64,000 nucleotides of DNA from Sphaerospermopsis torques-reginae ITEP-024 (lineage in GTDB: Bacteria; Cyanobacteriota; Cyanobacteriia; Cyanobacteriales; Nostocaceae), in the NCBI RefSeq assembly GCF_019598945.1, contig NZ_CP080598.1, positions 2,914,001-2,978,000 on the forward strand, read 5' to 3'. The notes under the pieces were generated by a model, which worked only from the letters and a program-made list of their open reading frames with translations, searched no databases and was not told the origin of the DNA. A program made the position numbers and the translations under genes. How positions within the stretch are numbered: position 1 is the first letter of the stretch; each line of letters opens with the position of its first letter. Below, piece by piece: positions 58,362-64,000 of this stretch.

Positions 58362-58682
58362 ATGATGAATAAGAATAATATTCAAAACTATCGCTTTGTC
58401 TGCACCTTGACATTTGGCGATATATACGGTCAAATCATTGCTTGGTTAATTACAATTACCATTAGTTTGGCATCAGCTTTGGCATTGATGGGCGCTAGAA
58501 GACCAGTCTATGCTTTAGCTACGGTAGCACTTGTAATTGTTCTCACCTTGCCTTTCTTGCTGTTTGCTTTTGTTACCACGTTGTTAAATCATATCGAATT
58601 GGCTGCCGTAGAACCGGGAACAAAAACTGAACCTATACCTGGTAATGTTTCTCAACAACAGCCAGTTCAAGCTACCAGTTAA
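58362..58682 (+). CDS. small two-helix membrane protein
   Basis: A 106-residue protein starting at ATG 58362 after GAGGC. Two membrane helices (IIAWLITITISLASALALMGA and YALATVALVIVLTLPFLLFAFVTTLL) separated by a short RRPV loop, then a soluble Pro/Gln/Thr tail. Not recognised. It precedes sdhA by 103 bp with a terminator in between, so joint expression is unlikely. Confidence 0.75.
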   Translation: MMNKNNIQNYRFVCTLTFGDIYGQIIAWLITITISLASALALMGARRPVYALATVALVIVLTLPFLLFAFVTTLLNHIELAAVEPGTKTEPIPGNVSQQQPVQATS

Positions 58683-58736
58683 TATTGGGGATTGGTGATT
58701 GGGAATAAACTAAGAATTGATAATGAAGAATAGTAT

Positions 58737-58764
58737 CCCTGTTTTTTGACAGGGTATTTTTTTG
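58737..58764 (+). terminator. rho-independent terminator before sdhA
   Basis: CCCTGT (58737-58742) pairs with ACAGGG (58749-58754) and is followed by TATTTTTTT. It ends the small membrane protein transcript. Confidence 0.75.
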
Positions 58765-58785
58765 GAATTAAGGATTGAAAATAAA

Positions 58786-60513
58786 ATGTTAGAACATGAT
58801 GTAATTATTGTTGGTGGCGGGTTAGCGGGATATCGAGCGGCTTTAGAAATTGTCCGTATTAACCCTATTTTAAATGTAGCTTTAGTTGCTAAAACCCATC
58901 CTATTCGTTCCCACTCTGTGGCCGCTCAAGGGGGGATGGCTGCATCTTTGAAAAATGTTGATCCTGAAGATAGTTGGGAAGCACACGCTTTTGATACGGT
59001 TAAAGGTTCTGATTATTTGGCGGATCAAGACGCTGTAGCTATTCTCACCCAAGAAGCGCCAGATGTGGTGATTGATTTAGAACATTTAGGAGTTTTATTC
59101 TCCCGTCTTCCTGATGGTAGAATTGCTCAAAGGGCTTTTGGTGGCCATTCCCACAACCGCACCTGTTACGCTGCTGATAAAACCGGTCATGCCATTTTAC
59201 ATGAATTGGTAAATAATTTACGGCGTTATGGTGTGCAAATTTACCAAGAGCGGTATGTAATGCGCCTGATCTTAGAAGATGGTGAAGCGAAAGGTTTGGT
59301 GATGTTTCACCTGCTAGATGGACATATTGAAGTAGTGCGGGCTAAGGCGGTGATGTTTGCAACGGGGGGATATGGTCGCGTTTATAACACTACTTCTAAT
59401 GATTATGCTTCCACTGGTGATGGTTTGGCAATGACAGCTTTGGCTGGTTTACCGTTGGAAGATATGGAATTTGTGCAATTTCACCCAACAGGGTTGTATC
59501 CGGTGGGGGTGTTAATTTCTGAAGCTGTGCGTGGGGAAGGTGCTTATTTAATCAATGCTGATGGCGATCGCTTTATGGCTAATTATGCACCAAGTCGGAT
59601 GGAACTAGCACCCCGTGATATTACATCTAGGGCGATCGCCTACGAAATTCGCGCAGGTAGGGGTATTAATTCTTACGGTAGTGCTGGCGGTCCCTTTGTT
59701 TACCTGGATCTGCGACACATGGGTAAAGAAAAAATCATGAGTCGTGTTCCCTTTTGTTGGGAAGAAGCACACCGTTTAGTTGGTGTAGATGCAGTCACCC
59801 AACCCATGCCAGTACGTCCTACCATTCATTATTGCATGGGTGGTATACCAGTGAACACAGATGGACAAGTGCGCCGCAGTGCCGATGAATTAGTAGAAGG
59901 CTTTTTTGCGGCTGGGGAAACGGCTTGTGTATCTGTGCATGGCGCGAACCGTTTAGGTAGTAACTCGCTGTTAGAATGTGTAGTTTATGGCAGACGTACC
60001 GGGGCGAGTATAGCGAGATATGTGCAAAACCGCAAATTACCAGCAATAAATGAACAACATTATATAACAGAAGCAAAACAAGAAATTCAAAGTTTATTAG
60101 AACAAAAAGGAAAATATCGCATAAATCAAATTCGCCAAGAATTTCAAGACACAATGACCCAATTTTGTGGAGTATTTAGAACTTCAGAATTAATGGGTGA
60201 AGGGTTGGAGAAAATAGGAGAAATACAACAGAAATATGAGGATATTTATTTAGACGATAAAGGCAATTGTTGGAATACGGAATTAGTAGAAGCTTTAGAA
60301 TTAAAAAGTTTAATGGTGGTGGGAAATACAATTTTACAATCTGCATTTAATCGTCAAGAAAGTAGAGGAGCGCATTTTCGGGAAGATTTTCCAAATCGGG
60401 ATGATGGGCAGTTTTTGAAGCATACAATGGCTTATTATTCACCTGCGGGAATTGATATTCAATATATGCCGGTGGTGGTGAATATGTTTGAACCGAAAGA
60501 GAGGAAGTATTAA
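58786..60513 (+). CDS. sdhA: succinate dehydrogenase/fumarate reductase flavoprotein subunit
   Basis: A 575-residue FAD subunit oxidising succinate to fumarate for the thylakoid and plasma-membrane electron chain. FAD-binding VIIVGGGLAGYRAALE is at the N-terminus; the covalent FAD His is in RSHSVAAQGGM; GGHSHNRTCYAADKTGHAI and EFVQFHPTGLY form the active site; HYCMGGIPVN and RLGSNSLLECVVYGRR follow. ATG 58786 (AAGGA upstream) gives the canonical N-terminus; a TTG eight codons earlier is not needed. No sdhB or membrane subunits adjoin, as is usual in cyanobacteria. Confidence 0.94.
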   Translation: MLEHDVIIVGGGLAGYRAALEIVRINPILNVALVAKTHPIRSHSVAAQGGMAASLKNVDPEDSWEAHAFDTVKGSDYLADQDAVAILTQEAPDVVIDLEHLGVLFSRLPDGRIAQRAFGGHSHNRTCYAADKTGHAILHELVNNLRRYGVQIYQERYVMRLILEDGEAKGLVMFHLLDGHIEVVRAKAVMFATGGYGRVYNTTSNDYASTGDGLAMTALAGLPLEDMEFVQFHPTGLYPVGVLISEAVRGEGAYLINADGDRFMANYAPSRMELAPRDITSRAIAYEIRAGRGINSYGSAGGPFVYLDLRHMGKEKIMSRVPFCWEEAHRLVGVDAVTQPMPVRPTIHYCMGGIPVNTDGQVRRSADELVEGFFAAGETACVSVHGANRLGSNSLLECVVYGRRTGASIARYVQNRKLPAINEQHYITEAKQEIQSLLEQKGKYRINQIRQEFQDTMTQFCGVFRTSELMGEGLEKIGEIQQKYEDIYLDDKGNCWNTELVEALELKSLMVVGNTILQSAFNRQESRGAHFREDFPNRDDGQFLKHTMAYYSPAGIDIQYMPVVVNMFEPKERKY

Positions 60514-60529
60514 AGTTAGAGGATTTTTT

Positions 60530-60690
60530 TATTTCACGCAGAGGCGCAGAGGCGCAGAGAGAGAAGAAGAGAAAAATTCTTATTTCTCTGTGTTCTCTGT
60601 GCTTCTGTGGTTAGTTTATTCCAAGTTCTTAGAAATGAACCACGAAGACACGAAGAACACGAAGGAAGAAGAGGAAGAAGGAAGGGAAGA
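60530..60690. repeat. dispersed repeats (CGCAGAGG; CCACGAAGACACGAAG)
   Basis: CGCAGAGG units (60538-60560), an inverted-looking TCTCTGTGTTCTCTG stretch, and ACGAAGACACGAAGAACACGAAGG. These are common dispersed cyanobacterial repeats; the open frame across them is not protein-like. A related ACGCAGAGGACGCAGAG piece is at 62490-62510. Confidence 0.75.
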
Positions 60691-60773
60691 AAAATTGAAA
60701 AAATTTATTTCAAAAGCAGGTTGCTATTTCGTAAATTAAGGTATAATCATATAAAAGATGTAGCTGACTAAAA

Positions 60774-61322
60774 ATGACTACACTGCTTATCAACCAACAA
60801 GTACAAGATGAAATTATCCGTCTTTCCAGGATTAGTCAAGTTGATACAACAATCTTGGAACAGTTTGCTTGTTTTATTATCCAAAATTCTCTACAGCAGT
60901 CTAGAAAGATAGTCTTTTTTAATATTAATAATTTACAACAAGCAGTTTATAACAGGTTTGATGTCAATAATACCAAAGAATTAAAAAATTCTGGTGCTTT
61001 TAAAATGGCAACCGATGGGATGGAAAAGCTTGATTTTCGCCGCAAAGCAACATGGGAAATGTTATATCGTAAATTTATTGATATTTTACCAGGTGAAGAA
61101 AATCAAGCAGGATATGGTTGCATTAATGGAATTAATATATTTAACTATTTTAAACCTTGGCAGGTATTCGGACTAGATCCCAAAACAGCGACAAAAGAAG
61201 AAATTAAAGCTGCTTATTATCGGCTTTCTAAAATCTATCATCCTGATAATCCAGAAACAGGAGATAGGGCAATATTTGAGCGTATAGAAATTATGTATAA
61301 AAGTATTACTGCTAGGATTTAA
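60774..61322 (+). CDS. protein with C-terminal J domain
   Basis: A 182-residue protein. The last 55 residues form a DnaJ-type domain: WQVFGLDPKTATKEEIKAAYYRLSKIYHPDNPETGD with the HPD motif, then FERIEIMYKSI. The first 125 residues are a helical region I do not recognise (LLINQQVQDEIIRLSRISQVDTTILEQFACFII...). A J domain recruits and stimulates a DnaK (Hsp70) chaperone; the N-terminal part should decide the client. Confidence 0.85.
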   Translation: MTTLLINQQVQDEIIRLSRISQVDTTILEQFACFIIQNSLQQSRKIVFFNINNLQQAVYNRFDVNNTKELKNSGAFKMATDGMEKLDFRRKATWEMLYRKFIDILPGEENQAGYGCINGINIFNYFKPWQVFGLDPKTATKEEIKAAYYRLSKIYHPDNPETGDRAIFERIEIMYKSITARI

Positions 61323-61324
61323 AT

Positions 61325-61473
61325 ATGTCATTTGATAGAGAGACTTTTTATATAGAAGAAGGAAAATTGGCAGAAGCATTTGCTTAGTAAAAATGGGAGT
61401 TCCTAAAGAAGATATTGTACTAGGTTTACATCCTCCTTATAAACATTACTATACAGATTATGGAGTAGCTTAA
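61325..61473 (+). pseudogene. 3' remnant of a xisI-like gene
   Basis: Two short frames joined by a frameshift near 61385-61395: ...EEGKLAEAFA, stop, then MGVPKEDIVLGLHPPYKHYYTDYGVA. The second is the typical C-terminal end of XisI (element-excision-controlling factor) family proteins. Everything upstream is missing and no xisH neighbour is seen. Confidence 0.65.
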
Positions 61474-61481
61474 AAAACATC

Positions 61482-62453
61482 TTACGAATTACCAATTATA
61501 TTTAAACGCTGTTCGCATAGATTTAATATTGATTCCGTAAAAACAGCACGTTCTAAAAATAGAGTGCTAATATAAATATGCCTAACTAATGTTAAAGTGG
61601 TATAAATTTCAATTGCTACTCTAAATTTCTCACTTGTCAGTTGTATAAATCTTTGAATTATAGCTGTTTCTAATTCTTGTAAATATCTAGCATTACCAAA
61701 TACACGCAAGCTGTATTCTTGAATATGGGCAATAAAATTACCAATATCTAATGCTGGGTTTCCTTGGCAATATAAATCTAAATCAATTAAATATAAACGC
61801 TCATTATTAACAATGATTTGCTCTGGATAAAAGTCTCTATGAATGCCACAGGTTTGGTTTTCTATCAGGCTATTTCCTAAGTGATTACACTCCTCTAAAA
61901 TTCTTTCTAATCGTTTTTGCCATTGGGGATTTTTTTCCCAGACTAGGGGTATTTTATCATGTAATATTTTTAATTCATCATTCAATGTGTGGGAACGACG
62001 GGGAGGAATATTAGTTGTGTGTAGTTTATGGGCAATTTCGGCAATTTTTGAATTTAAAAAATATTGTTTGGGTGTTAAGATTTTTGTAAATGTCACGCCT
62101 TCAATTTTACGCTGTAACCACATTTGCCATTCGGGAATTATCCCCACAGGTTCAGGTACGGAAATTCTGTCAGTGCTGTTTTCGTTAAATTCTGTTTCCC
62201 ATAAGGTTTTTTGGAGTTGATAACTATTAATGTCTGTTCCTTTGGCTCGGATTTTTCCTATTAATGTGATGTTTTGTCTATGTTCGTTGATTAGTTGATA
62301 TTCTATTAAGCAGCGTCTTCCGGGTTTGTGGCGAATTATTTGGATTTTTTCTATTTGGGTATTTTGGGTTATTTGTAGGTTTTGGGTGAATTTTTTTTGT
62401 ATTTGTAAAGGGTCAATTGCTGTTGAGAGAAAGGGTATTTTGGGATCTTTCAT
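61482..62453 (-). CDS. aminoglycoside-phosphotransferase-fold kinase
   Basis: A 323-residue APH/choline-kinase-fold protein. The catalytic loop GIHRDFYPEQIIVNNERLYLIDLDLYCQGNPALDIGNF contains the HxDxxxxQ-type Brenner motif and the DLD metal site; LIEYQLINEHRQNITLIGKIRAKG holds the ATP-binding lysine. It may phosphorylate a small alcohol or sugar. It is downstream of an ABC exporter gene on the same strand with a 73-bp gap, so they may be co-transcribed. Confidence 0.85.
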   Translation of the reverse strand: MKDPKIPFLSTAIDPLQIQKKFTQNLQITQNTQIEKIQIIRHKPGRRCLIEYQLINEHRQNITLIGKIRAKGTDINSYQLQKTLWETEFNENSTDRISVPEPVGIIPEWQMWLQRKIEGVTFTKILTPKQYFLNSKIAEIAHKLHTTNIPPRRSHTLNDELKILHDKIPLVWEKNPQWQKRLERILEECNHLGNSLIENQTCGIHRDFYPEQIIVNNERLYLIDLDLYCQGNPALDIGNFIAHIQEYSLRVFGNARYLQELETAIIQRFIQLTSEKFRVAIEIYTTLTLVRHIYISTLFLERAVFTESILNLCEQRLNIIGNS

Positions 62454-62526
62454 GTTAGTTGATTATTGTTTTTTTAATGAACCGCTCCAGACGCAGAGGA
62501 CGCAGAGAAGGGATAGGATTAAGTTT

Positions 62527-64000
62527 TTAATTGAGTTGTGTTTTATGTAAGGGTTGATTTTGGGTTGTGTTTTGGAGTTGATATAGTTTTGCGTAATGAC
62601 TATTTTTTTGCATTAGTTCTGTGTGTGTTCCTTGTTCTATTATTTGGCCATTTTTGAGGTAAATTATTTCATCTGCATAGGTAGCAAAGTTAATGTCATG
62701 GGTAATTAAGAATGTGGTGCGGTTTTGGGAGAGTTTTTGTATAGATTCAATGACGTTTTTTTCGTTGTTTTTATCTAAACCTGTGGTGGGTTCGTCTAAA
62801 ATTAGGATGGGAGTTTGACGAATAGCTGCACGGGCGATCGCAATTCTTTGGCGTTGTCCTCCTGACAGTGTTGCTCCTCTTTCTCCTACTAATGTGTTAT
62901 ATCCTTGGGGTAATTTTTGAATAAAATTATGTGCATTTGCTAAACGAGCAGCATTTTCAATTTCTACATCTGATACTCCTGAAATACCATAAGCTATGTT
63001 TTCTTTAATGGTGGCTGCAAATAAGATACTTTCTTGTAAAACTACGCTAATTTGTGGGCGTAATGATGCTAATGTGTATTCTCTAATATCTCTACCATCA
63101 ATGAAAATTTGACCGGAAGTAGGTTCATAAAGTCGTAATAATAAGTTCATTAATGTGGATTTTCCACTTCCAGAAGTACCGACGATGGCTATTGTTTTTC
63201 CTGGTTGAATGTTTAAGTTAATGTCTGTTAATAAAGTTTGTCCTGGTTGATAATTAAAGTGAACATGATCAAAACGAATTTCACCTTGAAATTTTGGCGC
63301 AGGAATCGCATTTGGTAAGTCTCTAATTTCTGGTTGCTGTTTTAATACATCTAAAATTCTTTCCCCGGAAGCGGCGGCTTTTGCTAATCTACTGGTGTAT
63401 TTAGCAAAGTTTTGAATGGGTTTGAAGGCATTTTTTAAATAGGTGATAAATACGAGTACATCCCCTGGTGTGAGTGTTTTTTGCAATGCCAACCAAGAAC
63501 CATACCAAAGTACAATTGCTGTTACTAAAGCAATAATGGCATCTACGCTTTTTTCTAAGTTGGCTGATAGTTTTTGGGTTTTGACACTTTCTTTGAGGCT
63601 ACGCTGATTTTGTTGGGAAAATATTTGGGCAAATGCTTCTTGTAAACCCAAAGCTTTTACTAATTTAATGGCGGCAATAGATTCAGCTGCAATAGCAGCA
63701 ACAGTACCTTCTTGTTGACGTTGTTTTAATGAGGAATTTTTAATTTTTTGACTGAGGCGATTGGTAATTAACCAAAATAAAGGTAAGGTGAGAAGTGATA
63801 TTAGGGTAAGGCTAAAATTCATCCATAACATTACCGTCATCATTGTTAAAAGACTGAGTATACTAACTATGAGGGGTAGTGCTGCGGTAATCATGATTTC
63901 TTGTAAACGACTGGCATCACTACTGACTCGAATAATTAAATCACCGCTACGAGTTTGAGTGTGATAACTCAATGATAAATCATGTAAATGACGATATAAA
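62527..64000 (-). CDS. ABC exporter, fused membrane and ATPase domains (5' end outside window)
   Basis: The frame stays open to the window's right edge (YRHLHDLSLSYHTQTRSGDL precedes and includes the first listed residues), so this is the 3' part of a half-size exporter of about 580-600 residues. The last membrane helices (ITAALPLIVSILSLLTMMTVMLW, LISLLTLPLFWLIT, ALVTAIVLWYGSWLAL) precede a complete ATPase: Walker A GTSGSGKSTL, LSGGQRQRIAIARA, Walker B ILILDEPTTGLD, and ITHD. MsbA/lipid or peptide exporter type; substrate unknown. Confidence 0.94.
   Translation of the reverse strand, partial: LYRHLHDLSLSYHTQTRSGDLIIRVSSDASRLQEIMITAALPLIVSILSLLTMMTVMLWMNFSLTLISLLTLPLFWLITNRLSQKIKNSSLKQRQQEGTVAAIAAESIAAIKLVKALGLQEAFAQIFSQQNQRSLKESVKTQKLSANLEKSVDAIIALVTAIVLWYGSWLALQKTLTPGDVLVFITYLKNAFKPIQNFAKYTSRLAKAAASGERILDVLKQQPEIRDLPNAIPAPKFQGEIRFDHVHFNYQPGQTLLTDINLNIQPGKTIAIVGTSGSGKSTLMNLLLRLYEPTSGQIFIDGRDIREYTLASLRPQISVVLQESILFAATIKENIAYGISGVSDVEIENAARLANAHNFIQKLPQGYNTLVGERGATLSGGQRQRIAIARAAIRQTPILILDEPTTGLDKNNEKNVIESIQKLSQNRTTFLITHDINFATYADEIIYLKNGQIIEQGTHTELMQKNSHYAKLYQLQNTTQNQPLHKTQLN

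Noticed and set aside
60488-60739. 83-codon frame overlapping the end of sdhA
   Set aside because: It is made of CGCAGAGG and CACGAAGA dispersed repeats and has no start signal.

Overview
This 64 kb window is a low-GC (by eye about 38-42%) chromosomal segment of a filamentous, Anabaena/Nostoc-type cyanobacterium (Nostocales). The case rests on many GCGATCGC (HIP1) octamers, long arrays of 7-nt tandem repeats, and cyanobacterial genes: photosynthetic NADP-type gap2, a high-light-inducible protein, a helical carotenoid protein next to an OCP C-terminal-domain homologue, a GyrB with a 435-residue intein, and group 1 sigma factor SigA. I saw no rRNA, tRNA or CRISPR array.

Layout. 0-3.8 kb: a three-gene cluster ending in a class-3 lipase; its first gene runs off the left edge and resembles the C-terminal half of a dynamin-like protein. 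3.9-5.5 kb: a broken holA abutting a HigBA-type toxin-antitoxin pair. 5.5-6.8 kb: a gene-free stretch of nested miniature elements. 6.8-16.1 kb: housekeeping genes (ebfC-murB-murC, nadD, gap2, thiL, a homocysteine-biosynthesis protein). 16.5-20.9 kb: a TPR protein, a UPF0016 manganese exporter under a recognisable yybP-ykoY (Mn2+) riboswitch, a truncated higB with its antitoxin, a GIDE-like membrane protein and miaA. 21-30 kb: gyrB with intein, a 1.47 kb gene-free leader, sigA, a HLIP and a second type II topoisomerase A subunit. 30-38 kb: a response regulator, a TPR lipoprotein-like exported protein, then a TetR regulator and a MacB/DevBCA-like exporter (fusion protein, permease, ATPase). In the exporter the permease and ATPase are separated by a dead MntA-HepT module whose hepT carries a miniature element. 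38-41 kb: HAD hydrolase, queG, the carotenoid-protein pair. 41-46 kb: a 1634-residue RTX/Calx-beta protein with near-identical 516-bp internal repeats. 46-52 kb: a partner-switching module (response regulator, PP2C phosphatase, anti-sigma kinase) whose regulator gene is split by a TnpB-only IS200/IS605-type element, then a WecG-type glycosyltransferase and a truncated ftsE-like gene. 53-64 kb: conserved cyanobacterial genes (hydrolase, DUF4330, M48 protease, phosphatase, DUF2470, sdhA, J-domain protein, kinase-fold protein), a xisI remnant, and an ABC exporter running off the right edge.

Theme. The core genes look ordinary and intact, but the spaces between them, and sometimes the genes themselves, are eroded by small mobile DNA. 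There are at least eight miniature inverted-repeat elements, heptamer arrays that have even entered the reading frames of thiL and the topoisomerase gene, and several decayed toxin-antitoxin modules. The least explained intact system is the dynamin-like/membrane protein/lipase cluster at the left edge.
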